From: Dissulfurispira thermophila
Lineage (GTDB): Bacteria; Nitrospirota; Thermodesulfovibrionia; Thermodesulfovibrionales; Dissulfurispiraceae
DNA length: 64,000 nucleotides
NCBI RefSeq assembly: GCF_014701235.1
Contig: NZ_AP022873.1
Location: 124,001-188,000, forward strand
Direction of reading: 5' to 3'
Below the pieces are notes generated by a model. It saw nothing but the letters and a program-made list of their open reading frames with translations. It made no database searches and had not been told where the DNA came from. Positions 26,244 through 35,427 of this stretch are shown here, piece after piece (the first letter of the stretch is position 1; every line of letters starts with the position of its first letter). Both the position numbers and the translations under genes were made by a program.

Positions 26244-27105
26244 TCACCTCTTGTTGATATTTCTTTAAAAGTAGCTTTGAAATCTCTCCCACGGGCTTAT
26301 GTGCTATACATGCAGTGTTGTGCATTGTGCGATCTACGATTGAAGATACTGGCATTACCTCCATAGTGGTATTTGTTATAAACACCTCGGATGCCATGTA
26401 TAATTCTTCGGGAGTGAATTTTCCTTCTTTTACCTCAAGCCCGTTTTTTAAGGCGAGGTCTATTACTATAGCCCTTGTTATGCCGTCGAGGATTCCGCAT
26501 TCAACAGAGGGCGTGCATAAAATATTATCTTTTACAAAAAATATATTGCTTATTGTGCCTTCGGTAAGATAGCCTTCAGCATTGAGCATTATGGCTTCAT
26601 ATACATCAGCCTGCTTTGCTTCAATTTTTGCAAGGATATTATTAAGAAAGTTAAGAGACTTAATTTGGGGATTTATCGCCTCTTTCAGATTTCTTCTGAC
26701 AGATGAAATTATTGATTTTATTCCCTCTTTGTAATAAGACCTTGGATAACTTTTGAATTCATTAGTCATCACAACAAATGTTGGCTCCTTACAGAGGTCA
26801 GGGTCAAGACCGATAGTGCCATAGCCTCTTGATATTGTTAATCTAACATAGGCATTTGTCAAAGAATTTGCCTTCAATGTCTCATATATTGATATTTTTA
26901 TATCAGGTATTTTTTTAGGAATATTAAGACCTATAAGGGATGCCGAGCGATATAGTCTCTTGATATGCTCATCGAGCATGAATATAACGCCATCATAAAC
27001 TCGCATGGTCTCGTATATGCCATCTCCGTATAAAAAGCCATGGTCAAATACAGACACCTTTGCCTCTGATGCGGGGACAATCTTATTGTTTAGATATACA
27101 AACAT
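26194..27105 (-). CDS. ilvE: Class IV aminotransferase (branched-chain type)
   Basis: A PLP fold type IV enzyme of about 303 residues: VFDHGFLYGDGIYETMRVYDG, the PLP Lys in QIKSLNFLNNILAK, the Glu in LTEGTISNIFFV and the phosphate-binding EVFITNTTMEV. This could be a branched-chain aminotransferase, D-alanine aminotransferase or aminodeoxychorismate lyase; the size and the GYGTIGLDP segment favour the branched-chain group. ATG 27105 (MFVYLNNKIV) is preferred over GTG 27117. Confidence 0.85.
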   Translation of the reverse strand: MFVYLNNKIVPASEAKVSVFDHGFLYGDGIYETMRVYDGVIFMLDEHIKRLYRSASLIGLNIPKKIPDIKISIYETLKANSLTNAYVRLTISRGYGTIGLDPDLCKEPTFVVMTNEFKSYPRSYYKEGIKSIISSVRRNLKEAINPQIKSLNFLNNILAKIEAKQADVYEAIMLNAEGYLTEGTISNIFFVKDNILCTPSVECGILDGITRAIVIDLALKNGLEVKEGKFTPEELYMASEVFITNTTMEVMPVSSIVDRTMHNTACIAHKPVGEISKLLLKKYQQEVNGYVKEKKAEGPSLWE

Positions 27106-27155
27106 TTTTTTTAACACGCATTACATAGATATTGCCATATTTTGCGTAATCTGTG

Positions 27156-27500
27156 TTAGAATGCCTCTGGTATATGATTTACTTCTGTCTTTCCATCTCT
27201 GGATATGATGCTTACAATATCAAACCTTACAGGTAATTCTATCTCGTGCTGCTTTAGATAATAAAGGGCAACCTTTTTGAGCTTTTCTTGTTTTTTGTGA
27301 TTAACTGCTTCAAATGGCTGGCAAAATGCATTGCTGCTCCTTGCTTTAACCTCAACAAATACGATAGTCTTGTTGTCTTTGGCTACGATATCTGCCTCTC
27401 CCAGCGGCGTCATATAATTACGTCTGAGGATTTTATATCCCTTTTGCTTTAAAAAATCAACAGCAATGTCTTCACCTTTACGGCCAAGAATTTTTATCAT
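27156..27500 (-). CDS. YraN/UPF0102 family nuclease-like protein
   Basis: 114 residues with the family pattern GRKGEDIAVDFLKQKGYKILRRN, GEADIVAKD and FVEVKARSS, a restriction-endonuclease-like fold with E, D and ExK residues. Function is unproven; relatives are predicted Holliday-junction-type nucleases. The start overlaps the Toprim gene by 4 bp. Confidence 0.92.
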   Translation of the reverse strand: MIKILGRKGEDIAVDFLKQKGYKILRRNYMTPLGEADIVAKDNKTIVFVEVKARSSNAFCQPFEAVNHKKQEKLKKVALYYLKQHEIELPVRFDIVSIISRDGKTEVNHIPEAF

Positions 27501-27934
27501 ATATCCCCTAAAAATCCTTCCCTCTCCACTCCGACCCTTACCTCTTCTCCTGTAAGCCTCTCAAGGAGCACAGGAATGCCTTCTATATCTTTTATATCCT
27601 TCTGGCAGAGGATTTTGATTACTTCTCTAAAAGGAGAGAACTCTTCCCACATTCCTCTCAGGTGCTCTGATACATTCCTGTGAAGGTTTTCGCCTTTTTC
27701 ATCCCAATCCATCAGGAGTATTATCTTGTGGAACCTTTCAGCAATTTCATCACAGAATTCATATAACCCTTTTCCTCTATGAAGGGCGATTATATTACCA
27801 ACAAGCCCTATCTTTCTCAATGCGATTATGTCTCTTTTCCCCTCGACAATGATAGGTATGCGTTTGTTTATCTCATAGAGAGACTCAAACACCTCTTTAA
27901 GCCTCTCTGCTCTTTCAAAATCATTCATATTCAC
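27497..27934 (-). CDS. Small stand-alone Toprim-domain protein
   Basis: 145 residues. IIVEGKRDIIALRKIG contains the catalytic Glu motif and LLMDWDEKGENL the DxD motif of Toprim nucleases/primases. It is smaller than DnaG or TopA and resembles archaeal/bacterial small Toprim proteins and RNase M5. It is coupled by 4-bp overlaps to yraN and to the Lrp-type gene; its role is unknown. Confidence 0.85.
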   Translation of the reverse strand: MNMNDFERAERLKEVFESLYEINKRIPIIVEGKRDIIALRKIGLVGNIIALHRGKGLYEFCDEIAERFHKIILLMDWDEKGENLHRNVSEHLRGMWEEFSPFREVIKILCQKDIKDIEGIPVLLERLTGEEVRVGVEREGFLGDI

Positions 27935-28161
27935 TCTACTGCTACAAATGTCTCTGTGCGGTTTATACCCTTAATTAATCTAATCTTTTTGAGAATCTTG
28001 TCAAAAATTTCCGAAGTATTTTCTGCCTCTATAACAGCTATAATGTCATAATGCCCTGTAACCACATCTGCATTTACAACTCCCTTTATTCCTCTCATCG
28101 TATCCCTTATTGATACATCCTTGCCGGGCAATACATTTGCAAGCAAATATACCCTTGCCAT
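27931..28161 (-). CDS. Stand-alone Lrp/AsnC ligand-binding (RAM) domain
   Basis: 76 residues: MARVYLLANVLPGKDVSI, VTGHYDIIAVIEAEN and a terminal ETFVAVE fit the alpha-beta RAM domain that binds amino acids and assembles into octamers. There is no DNA-binding helix-turn-helix, so it is a stand-alone RAM protein. A GGAGG site precedes it, and the IS110 element ends about 40 bp upstream, separating it from pfk. Confidence 0.88.
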   Translation of the reverse strand: MARVYLLANVLPGKDVSIRDTMRGIKGVVNADVVTGHYDIIAVIEAENTSEIFDKILKKIRLIKGINRTETFVAVE

Positions 28162-28214
28162 GATAACCTCCTCTTCTAACGAAGTTTGTCAAGTATAAAG
28201 TTACAATCTGTTAA

Positions 28215-28383
28215 AGTTGTGGTGTTCTTCCAGCCTTTAGTCCCTTTATCTAACCTCTTTTGTTCTACGAGCCTTTACGCCCAACTTACCTTATGCAAAT
28301 CTAAAGGGCGGTGGAAGTCGACCAAGCTGTTTCGTTCAGGCCTAATGCCTACGAGGTGCTGCGATCCTCCTTCCACCACAACT
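28215..28383 (-). ncRNA. Candidate bridge/seek RNA of the IS110 element
   Basis: The non-coding segment between the transposase stop and the left inverted repeat can form two adjacent long stem-loops: CCTTTAG (28234-28240) with CTAAAGG (28301-28307), and GGTGGAAG (28310-28317) with CTTCCACC (28370-28377). An outer pair AGTTGTGGTG (28215-28224) with CACCACAACT (28374-28383) competes with the second. Two-loop guide RNAs in this position are known for IS1111 relatives. A 9-base complement to 29707-29715 (CTTGGTCGA) lies at 28318-28326. Confidence 0.7.
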
Positions 28384-28392
28384 GTTTATTCC

Positions 28393-29679
28393 TTATGCCG
28401 CTAATGCCAATGCAGGCGCTTTAGCGGTAAACATTCTATTGTCTCTTAGCAGCGCAAATATCACTTTTATCAGTTTTATGGCCACCGCACATATCGCTTC
28501 TTTTTTCTTTAATGGCTGCCCAAATCGATTGCTGCTCTTTAACTTGCTATAATAATATTCACTGAAAAACTTGCTCCGATGTATAGCTCTCATGCTCATA
28601 AAATAGAGATATTTCCTCAGCATCCAGCGCCCCTTCTTTGATATCCTCTTTCTCCCTATGCTTTGTCCAGAATCGTTCTCCCGAGGATCATATCCAGCGT
28701 ATTTGATTATCTGTTTAGGGCTCTTAAAGTTAGAAGGATTCCCCAGTTCTCCCAAAAACACTGCACAGGATAAAACTCCTACACCGGGAATCGACAGTAT
28801 GTTCTTTGCACAGGGGACTTCTCCTAACAGTTTCTTCATCTCTTCCTCTATGTCTTTCAGTTGCGCCTCCGAACGCTTTACTTCCTCCAAATACATCTTT
28901 AATCTGTAACGATCTGCTATGCCTATCTGTTTAAGTCCAACTGTTTCTTTTGCTGCATGGTAAAGCTCCGCAGCCTTCTTTGCTGCTGAGCCTTTGCGTC
29001 GTGTGCTCTTTGCTATAAGCTCTGTCAACTCCTTTTGTCCAAGCCTTTTTACGTCTTCGGGAAATGGACAGTTCTCCAGCACTGCCCATAAACCTTTAGA
29101 CTTCATTGACCAGAAGATTCCATTTAGCTCAGGGAAATAATCATCTAATACTGCTCTCAATGCATGCTTTGAACCTGTGTTGTATCTCTGTATCCGTTCC
29201 CGTACATGGGCTAATGTCCTTAGTTGCCTAAATACGCCGTCTTCTATAACGGTGTCTATATACTTGCCCTCTCTCGTTATGTTGGCTATTGTTACCGCAT
29301 CCCTGATGTCGCTCTTGGCCGAGGAACTTTCGTCAAGCTCTCTTTGATGTCTTAACGCCGTTGTCCTGACAAACCTAACTTCATACCCCTTGTCTTTACC
29401 AAAATAAGCTATCTTCCTCCAATAATGTCCTGTCGGCTCCATGCCTATTAACACATCCTTGAATCCTTTTTTCTTTTTCATCGCTTCTATTATCTTTGAG
29501 AAAAAGTTAAAACCTTTCCTGCTGTTGTATATACGGGAATACTTGCCCAATACCTCTCCGTCTTTGTTCATCAGACACATTGCATTAAATTCGTTCCCTA
29601 TGTCCATCCCAATCACCAGTGTCGTCCTCTTTACTCTTTGACGCTTTGCTATCTGCTTGTTATAATTTTTCCCATGCAT
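28393..29679 (-). CDS. IS110-family transposase (DEDD recombinase)
   Basis: 428 residues. The N-terminal RuvC-like DEDD domain begins LVIGMDIGNEFNAMCLMNKDGEV and includes GMEPTGHYWRKIA and AKSDIRDAVTIA; the C-terminal Transposase_20 domain holds ILSIPGVGVLSCAVFLGELGN and IKYAGYDPRENDSGQS with the conserved serine region. It appears intact. GAGGAGG precedes the ATG at a good distance. The acidic residues and length fit an active enzyme. Confidence 0.96.
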   Translation of the reverse strand: MHGKNYNKQIAKRQRVKRTTLVIGMDIGNEFNAMCLMNKDGEVLGKYSRIYNSRKGFNFFSKIIEAMKKKKGFKDVLIGMEPTGHYWRKIAYFGKDKGYEVRFVRTTALRHQRELDESSSAKSDIRDAVTIANITREGKYIDTVIEDGVFRQLRTLAHVRERIQRYNTGSKHALRAVLDDYFPELNGIFWSMKSKGLWAVLENCPFPEDVKRLGQKELTELIAKSTRRKGSAAKKAAELYHAAKETVGLKQIGIADRYRLKMYLEEVKRSEAQLKDIEEEMKKLLGEVPCAKNILSIPGVGVLSCAVFLGELGNPSNFKSPKQIIKYAGYDPRENDSGQSIGRKRISKKGRWMLRKYLYFMSMRAIHRSKFFSEYYYSKLKSSNRFGQPLKKKEAICAVAIKLIKVIFALLRDNRMFTAKAPALALAA

Positions 29680-29734
29680 GACAATTACCTCCTCTGTTAG
29701 GTTTTTCTTGGTCGATTACCTTAACAGATTGTAA

Positions 29735-30064
29735 TTGTCATGCTCTACTTTAGCTCACTCCCTTATAGTAAGCTGATGATTTTATTGATTTATTTTACAT
29801 AGCATTTTTAGGCTTGTCCTTCTATCAAGATTTTCATTTATTTTCAATTAATTATATGTCTAAAAATCTCCCTTTCACCCCATTTTTATAGGCTGAAGGC
29901 TGAAGGCTGAAGAATAGCCTAAAGCCTATTTACAGCCTACCGCCTAAAGCCTTAAGCCTATTTTCCCTCTCCCCAAAATGGATAGGGAATTTTTTAATTT
30001 TGTGAAGCCCTGATTTTATTAAAATTATACGATTTTTTAAGTTATTTTAGCTAAAAGAAAAATT
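29735..30064. other. Repeat-rich gap between the IS and pfk
   Basis: No gene is seen. The first 130 bp are AT-rich flank; 29866-29990 is a composite of CCC-rich blocks and heptamers that mirrors the composite at 11080-11180; the rest is T-rich and could end the pfk transcript. Confidence 0.65.
29891..29960. repeat. Heptamer array, GGCTGAA x3 passing into GCCTAAA-type units
   Basis: Ten consecutive 7-bp units: GGCTGAA three times, then degenerate units with inverted character such as CAGCCTA, AAGCCTT and AAGCCTA, so the array is partly self-complementary. GGCTGAA is also the unit at 11120 and 57102. Confidence 0.88.
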
Positions 30065-31330
30065 TCAGCGACAAGCAGCAGACTTTGTAAGATAGCTGAA
30101 TCGTTTTTTAAAATCATCGGGCTTTAGATGCACTGTTTTTGCAAGAAGTTTTAAGTTTTCTCCTTCAAAGTCTTCTTTTTCAAGTCTTATCATATATTTT
30201 CTTCCAACCTCATATGCCTCAGAAGAAATATCTACCTTTCTTACCTTTACCTTTCCTGTGGAATAATCCATTACCTCCACAAATGGGACCGGTCTTAAAT
30301 GGCCTTCAAAGAATGTTATCATAGAACCAGTGCCTCCCCTTAAGATGTAACGCACTGCACCATATCCGAGATCCCTTGTATATTCGATATCATAAGGGAT
30401 TGGGTCAGCAGCTCGTAATTCATATCCGATATTTTTATCAACTATTGTAATCTTTATTCCTAATGAATCGAGTGTCTTTTTCACGAGATGTTTCAGCACT
30501 CTTCCCAGTTGAATCTCTGAAAGTCTTATCCTGCCTGTTTCGTCTTTTTCGAGTTGTTCATACTGGCTTAATTCTTCTATATCAAATTTTTCTGCAATTC
30601 CCTCTGCAAGTACTGCCACGCCATGGTCTCTGCCCATTGTCAGTCTTTTTATTATTGAGCCTGCGAGTATATCTGCGACCTTTTTTATGGAAAGCCTTTC
30701 TTCGAATTCTTCTGAAATAAGGGTTATTGTTGCACCTGCTGCCTTCCCCATCCCTAATGCAAGATGTCCAGCGTGTCTGCCCATGGTTGTTACAAAATAC
30801 CATCTTCCCATTGTCTTTGCATCTTCCATTATGTTTTTGATAATTTCAACTCCCCAGTGTCTTGCTGTTTCATATCCAAATGTGGATGCACCTCCTGGAA
30901 GTGGAATGTCATTGTCTATTGTCTTTGGCACATGGACAACATTAATACTTCCCCTTGCTTCTTTTTCTATCCAATTTGCCATAAAAAGTGTTCCCTCGCC
31001 GCCAATAGTTATGAGATGTTTAATTCTGAGTTGCTTGAGGGTCGTTATAAGAGTTTTAAACCTCTCTTTTACCTTGTCTGGATAGTCACGAGAGGTTCGA
31101 AGGATAGAGCCTCCCAGTGTGTGTATCCGCGAAACATCATCTATGGTAAGCGGGATTGCAGCACTTCTATCACCATTAAAGAGGCTTTTGAAGCCACCCT
31201 TGATTCCTATGACATCCTTGCCTTCATTGATAGCCTCGATAGTGGCTGAGCTAATAACACCATTTATACCTGGCGCAGGCCCTCCACCTACTATTATGCC
31301 GACTACACCTTTAGCTTTACTCGCCCGCAT
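30065..31330 (-). CDS. Phosphofructokinase, probably pyrophosphate-dependent
   Basis: 421 residues. The PFK fold is clear: GGGPAPGINGVI, GGEGTLFMANWI, PKTIDNDIPLPGGASTFGYETA and TMGRHAGHLA. ATP-type enzymes have GTIDND; the Lys in PKTIDND is characteristic of PPi-dependent PFKs, and GGEGT replaces GGDGS. It would therefore catalyse a reversible fructose-6-phosphate phosphorylation serving glycolysis or gluconeogenesis. It directly follows the aldolase gene on the same strand. Confidence 0.9.
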   Translation of the reverse strand: MRASKAKGVVGIIVGGGPAPGINGVISSATIEAINEGKDVIGIKGGFKSLFNGDRSAAIPLTIDDVSRIHTLGGSILRTSRDYPDKVKERFKTLITTLKQLRIKHLITIGGEGTLFMANWIEKEARGSINVVHVPKTIDNDIPLPGGASTFGYETARHWGVEIIKNIMEDAKTMGRWYFVTTMGRHAGHLALGMGKAAGATITLISEEFEERLSIKKVADILAGSIIKRLTMGRDHGVAVLAEGIAEKFDIEELSQYEQLEKDETGRIRLSEIQLGRVLKHLVKKTLDSLGIKITIVDKNIGYELRAADPIPYDIEYTRDLGYGAVRYILRGGTGSMITFFEGHLRPVPFVEVMDYSTGKVKVRKVDISSEAYEVGRKYMIRLEKEDFEGENLKLLAKTVHLKPDDFKKRFSYLTKSAACR

Positions 31331-31382
31331 TTTTAAACATCTCCCACTCTTTCACCCATTCACCTCTGGTGTTCATTTATTT

Positions 31383-32741
31383 TCACAATCCAAGCAGACC
31401 TGTATTAATCTCATTTTTTACTACTACAAGCTTCACTGTCCTTTTCACAATATCTGTTGTATTTGTAACTTTTAGCTTCTCAAACAGCAAGCCAAATTTT
31501 GCCTCGAGTTCCTTCATTATTGGTTCTTTTATATCAGATGGCAGATCCCACCATTTTTTCTTTATTGGTCCAAATCCCTTTTTCCTTACACTATAAAAGA
31601 ATTGCTCATCTGTCTGCCCTTCTTTTCTTTCCTTTGCACACTCCTGTTTTAGATACTCATACACTTCTGCCTTGAAATCTGCGGGAAGATACTTACTGTC
31701 ATAGATAATATTCTGAAATCCTGTTGCAAGATGTACCTCTGAAGTGCCTGTTTCAGGAAACATATTGAATGCCTCCTCTGGGAGTGTTGATGCCCCATGC
31801 TGAACACAGCCAGAGAGTCCATATTCTTTTCTTGCAAGGTCTGACAGATGCCTCAATGTGTCAAAGTCTATCTTTACCTTTGCAAGGCTTCCATCAGGGA
31901 GAACAACACCACCGTGGCTCGTCCCTGTTTGCACACTGAGCTTGCTCAACCCTTTTGTGCCTTTAAATGTTTCTTTGAACCCGTCAAGATATGCCCTCAA
32001 TTCATCAGGATTGCTGTTTTTCCCTCCTATTTCGCCTATTTCACCACCTATAGAAATATCAATGCCCGATGGCTGTAGTTGTCTTACATATTCTGATAAT
32101 TCAGCTGTTTTTTCAAAGTTAGGCCTTTGCTGTTCTTTTATTGTTGGCTTATCAAGGTCAACAATTGTGGATGTATCAATGTCTATGTTATAGAATTCAG
32201 CTTCTATAGCTTCTTTAATCAGTCCTTTGACATAATCTGTCTCGAGTTCTGGCCCGCTCAGATAATTTTTCCTTACAAGCTGAAAATGGTCGCCTTGAAT
32301 AAACACAGGTCCGATAAATCCCTCCTTTACAGCAGCAGCAAGAACAACTGTAGCATATTCAAGAGGTCTTTGTTTTGTGTATCCTATTTCTGATCTTGCA
32401 ATCTCAAAAATAAATGCGCCAACATTCATCTCTAATGCCTTTCTAAATACTGCCCGTGTAACATCGTATGTGAGTCCCCTGATATTCATAGCAGGCACTG
32501 TAAAACCGGGATAATTTCTTCCCATATCTTCGTATAACCCTTGGATAGATGCTGGCACAGCACCGCATGATTTTGCAATTTCTTTGATGAGTATAAATTT
32601 TGCTTTTCTTTTTTCATCATCTGATTCAAAAACTGCATTATAAATAAGGCTATCCATGAGATTTCTGACCCTTTGGATATCTTTTACATAAATAGATCCT
32701 CCCTTGATTTCGATAACATCTCTTAGCCCTTGCATAGACAT
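31383..32741 (-). CDS. Class II fructose-bisphosphate aldolase-like protein, long form
   Basis: 452 residues with class II aldolase motifs: zinc ligand in IQGDHFQL, Glu in IGGEIGEIGGKNS, VQTGTSHGGVVLPDG and QHGASTLPEEAF. It is about 100 residues longer than typical class II enzymes, with an N-terminal helical extension and a charged C-terminal tail (FGPIKKKWWDLPSDIK). Some long relatives act on other ketose phosphates. Position before the pfk gene supports a glycolytic role. Confidence 0.87.
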   Translation of the reverse strand: MSMQGLRDVIEIKGGSIYVKDIQRVRNLMDSLIYNAVFESDDEKRKAKFILIKEIAKSCGAVPASIQGLYEDMGRNYPGFTVPAMNIRGLTYDVTRAVFRKALEMNVGAFIFEIARSEIGYTKQRPLEYATVVLAAAVKEGFIGPVFIQGDHFQLVRKNYLSGPELETDYVKGLIKEAIEAEFYNIDIDTSTIVDLDKPTIKEQQRPNFEKTAELSEYVRQLQPSGIDISIGGEIGEIGGKNSNPDELRAYLDGFKETFKGTKGLSKLSVQTGTSHGGVVLPDGSLAKVKIDFDTLRHLSDLARKEYGLSGCVQHGASTLPEEAFNMFPETGTSEVHLATGFQNIIYDSKYLPADFKAEVYEYLKQECAKERKEGQTDEQFFYSVRKKGFGPIKKKWWDLPSDIKEPIMKELEAKFGLLFEKLKVTNTTDIVKRTVKLVVVKNEINTGLLGL

Positions 32742-32863
32742 AGATCCCTCCTCTAAAAGTTTTGAATAATTATAGCATAACTATAGAATACTGCTGTCAA
32801 ATTTGCCCATAATCCGTAATTATGGAATTTGACATTAGTTTTGTTAAAAATCAATAATTAAAC

Positions 32864-33787
32864 ATGACCCGAAGATATAATGCATTTGGCCCATATCTAA
32901 AAAAACAATTTGGCACAATTGTTTATAAGGTGAATGTGGATGCTGGATTTACCTGTCCAAACAGAGATGGTACGCTCGGAGTAACAGGCTGCATATACTG
33001 CAATAACAACAGTTTCAGGCCATCAAGATGCAGTCCTGAACTCTCAATCAAGGAGCAGATAAGAAATGGCATAAGGTATCTTTCAGGCCGGTACAATGCC
33101 AGAGAGTTTCTCGTATATTTTCAGCCTTATACAAACACTTATGCATCAGCGCCAGAACTGGAACAGCTTTATAAAGAGGCACTATCAGAGCCGGGTGTAA
33201 TAGGGCTTGCAATAGGCACAAGGCCTGATTGCATAGATGAAGAAAAAATCGAATTGCTCGAAAGTCTTGCAAGCGACTATTTCATTCTTATCGAATATGG
33301 ATTGCAATCAATATATGACAAGTCTTTGCAGTATATCCTAAGGGGCCATGATTACCAGACATTTCTTAATGCAGTAAATATGACAGTTGGCCACAACATT
33401 CATATTGGTGCCCATATTATTGTTGGATTTCCAACAGAGACAATGGATGAAATGCTCTCGATGGCTGATGAAATTTCAGAACTCCCTGTGGAATTTTTAA
33501 AGATACATCAGTTGCAAATTATAAAAGATACTGTCCTTGCAGAACAATATATGAAAGAACCTTTTTATACCTTCAGATATGAGGAATACCTTGATTTTTT
33601 AGTAGATTTTATCGAGCGTCTTTCACCTGATATTGTGCTGCAGAGACTCTTTGCAACTGCCCCTGATGAAATCCTCATAGCACCAAAATGGGGGAAGACA
33701 AAGCAACAAATCATCCATGATATAGAAGAGAGGTTTATAAAGAGAGATGCTGTCCAGGGTTCTAAGTGCATGTGTTTACGGGATTGA
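32864..33787 (+). CDS. Radical SAM protein, YhcC/TIGR01212 family
   Basis: 307 residues. The [4Fe-4S] motif reads CPNRDGTLGVTGCIYCNN (Cys, then GCxYC), as in the YhcC group, followed by EYGLQSIYDKSLQYILRGHDY and GAHIIVGFPTET. The function of the family is not firmly known. The 3' end overlaps comM by 41 bp. A TTGACA at 32830 lies upstream but no well-spaced -10 is obvious. Confidence 0.92.
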   Translation: MTRRYNAFGPYLKKQFGTIVYKVNVDAGFTCPNRDGTLGVTGCIYCNNNSFRPSRCSPELSIKEQIRNGIRYLSGRYNAREFLVYFQPYTNTYASAPELEQLYKEALSEPGVIGLAIGTRPDCIDEEKIELLESLASDYFILIEYGLQSIYDKSLQYILRGHDYQTFLNAVNMTVGHNIHIGAHIIVGFPTETMDEMLSMADEISELPVEFLKIHQLQIIKDTVLAEQYMKEPFYTFRYEEYLDFLVDFIERLSPDIVLQRLFATAPDEILIAPKWGKTKQQIIHDIEERFIKRDAVQGSKCMCLRD

Positions 33788-35279
33788 CGCACATTTAGTT
33801 GAGGTTGAAGTAGACATCACATCTAAGGGACTTCCACACTTCTCGATGGTTGGCCTTCCAGATACAGCTGTTAAGGAGAGCAAAGATAGGATAAGGGCTG
33901 CACTGAAAAATATAGGCTTTAATTTCCCTTTAAAACAGATTACTGTTAATCTTGCCCCTGCTGATTTGAAAAAAGAGGGTTCGTCCTTTGACCTTCCCAT
34001 TGCAATAGGAATAGTAGCAGCAGAAGAAGTGATACCTACAAACCCTCTCAATGATTATCTCCTTGCTGGAGAGCTTTCTCTTGACGGAAAGATAAAACCG
34101 ATAAGAGGTGCTTTGCCTATCGCAATCGAGGCAAAACGGCTCGGACTGAAAGGAGTTATTCTTCCGGAGGATAATGCAGCAGAGGCAGCAGTAGTGAATG
34201 GAATAGATATATTTGGCATGAATGGACTTCCTGATGTTATAGAGTTTTTAAGCGGGATATCAGGGAAAAGACCTTTTGAAATTGATATAAATACTGCAAT
34301 GAAAGAGAGTTCCTTGTATGAAGATGATTTCTCTGATGTCAAAGGACAGGAGTATGCAAAAAGGGCGTTAGAGGTTGCAGCAGCCGGTTCGCACAACATG
34401 TTAATGATAGGGCCTCCGGGAAGTGGCAAGACAATGCTTGCAAAAAGGATACCCTCTATACTTCCCCCAATGACATTCGATGAGGCATTGGAAACAACAA
34501 AGATACACAGCGTTGCCGGACTGCTAAAAAATGGACAGTCTCTTCTTGCAACGAGGCCATTCAGAACACCGCATCATACAGTCTCTGATATTGCACTTAT
34601 AGGCGGTGGGCAAACACCCCGTCCAGGCGAGGTATCACTGGCTCATCACGGAGTGCTATTTCTGGACGAATTACCTGAATTTAAAAGAAATGTTCTTGAA
34701 GTATTAAGGCAGCCTCTTGAGAATGGCTTTGTCACTATCTCAAGGGCTATTGCAAGCATAACATATCCTGCGCAATTTGTTTTAGTTGCAGCAATGAATC
34801 CCTGTCCGTGTGGCTATTTTGGGGATTCAAAGCATCAATGCACATGCACACCAAGGATGATAAGCAGGTATAGATCAAGGGTATCAGGACCTTTGCTTGA
34901 TCGCATAGATATACACACAGATGTCCCTGCTGTGCCTTATAAAGAACTATCTAATGATTATGCCGGAGAAAAATCAGAAGTCATAAGGCAGAGGGTTACA
35001 GAGGCAAGGGAAAGGCAGTTGAAGAGATTCAAAGATGATAAGATATTTGCTAATGGTCAGATGAAGACAAGACATATTAAAAAATACTGCAAACTCACAG
35101 AAGATGCACATAGCCTTCTGGATACAGCCATGCAAAAGCTTGCTTTAAGTGCCAGGGCTTATACGAGGGTATTGAAAGTATCAAGGACAATTGCTGATCT
35201 GGATAACTCTGATGAGATACGCGGTTACCATGTATCAGAGGCAATACAATATAGGACGCTTGACAGAGGGCAGAGTTAA
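33747..35279 (+). CDS. comM: YifB/ComM family AAA+ ATPase (Mg-chelatase-like)
   Basis: 510 residues: an N-terminal Lon-protease-like domain (GLPHFSMVGLPDTAVKESKDR, DLKKEGSSFDLPIA), Walker A IGPPGSGKTM near 222, Walker B VLFLDELPEF, a zinc-like cluster CPCGYFGDSKHQCTC and a Mg-chelatase C-terminal part. ComM is a hexameric branch-migration helicase in natural transformation. Its start lies inside the preceding gene in another frame. Confidence 0.95.
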   Translation: MLSRVLSACVYGIDAHLVEVEVDITSKGLPHFSMVGLPDTAVKESKDRIRAALKNIGFNFPLKQITVNLAPADLKKEGSSFDLPIAIGIVAAEEVIPTNPLNDYLLAGELSLDGKIKPIRGALPIAIEAKRLGLKGVILPEDNAAEAAVVNGIDIFGMNGLPDVIEFLSGISGKRPFEIDINTAMKESSLYEDDFSDVKGQEYAKRALEVAAAGSHNMLMIGPPGSGKTMLAKRIPSILPPMTFDEALETTKIHSVAGLLKNGQSLLATRPFRTPHHTVSDIALIGGGQTPRPGEVSLAHHGVLFLDELPEFKRNVLEVLRQPLENGFVTISRAIASITYPAQFVLVAAMNPCPCGYFGDSKHQCTCTPRMISRYRSRVSGPLLDRIDIHTDVPAVPYKELSNDYAGEKSEVIRQRVTEARERQLKRFKDDKIFANGQMKTRHIKKYCKLTEDAHSLLDTAMQKLALSARAYTRVLKVSRTIADLDNSDEIRGYHVSEAIQYRTLDRGQS

Positions 35280-35357
35280 GAAGGGATAACCTCTGGGCAA
35301 GCTCTCTTGTTATTGCCTTTCTTTCATCGTTAACCCCATCCTTTCGCCTCATGAAAG

Positions 35358-35427
35358 GGATTAGGAATTGGGGATTGGCTTTAAGGACTCTTCCTTCCCT
35401 ATTGGCTAATTCCCAATCCCCAATTAT
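35358..35427. repeat. Inverted pair of heptamer arrays (GGATTGG / CAATCCC)
   Basis: GGATTAG, GAATTGG and GGATTGG (35358-35378) are mirrored by TAATTCC, CAATCCC and CAATTAT (35407-35427), so two 21-bp arrays face each other and could form a hairpin after comM. Related to the AATCTCC array at 17064. Confidence 0.82.

Larger units (their letters stand above)
28201..29734 (-). mobile_element. IS110-family element, IS1111-like with 14-bp inverted repeats
   Basis: The transposase gene is bounded by perfect inverted repeats TTACAATCTGTTAA (28201-28214) and TTAACAGATTGTAA (29721-29734). IS1111-group elements have such subterminal repeats while classical IS110 members lack them. The exact ends probably lie a few bases outside. 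A structured non-coding segment follows the transposase stop. No target duplication is expected for this family. It sits between pfk and the Lrp-type gene on one strand. Confidence 0.9.

Noticed and set aside
26244-27200. Plus-strand frames within the aminotransferase region
   Set aside because: Antisense shadows of a well-supported gene.
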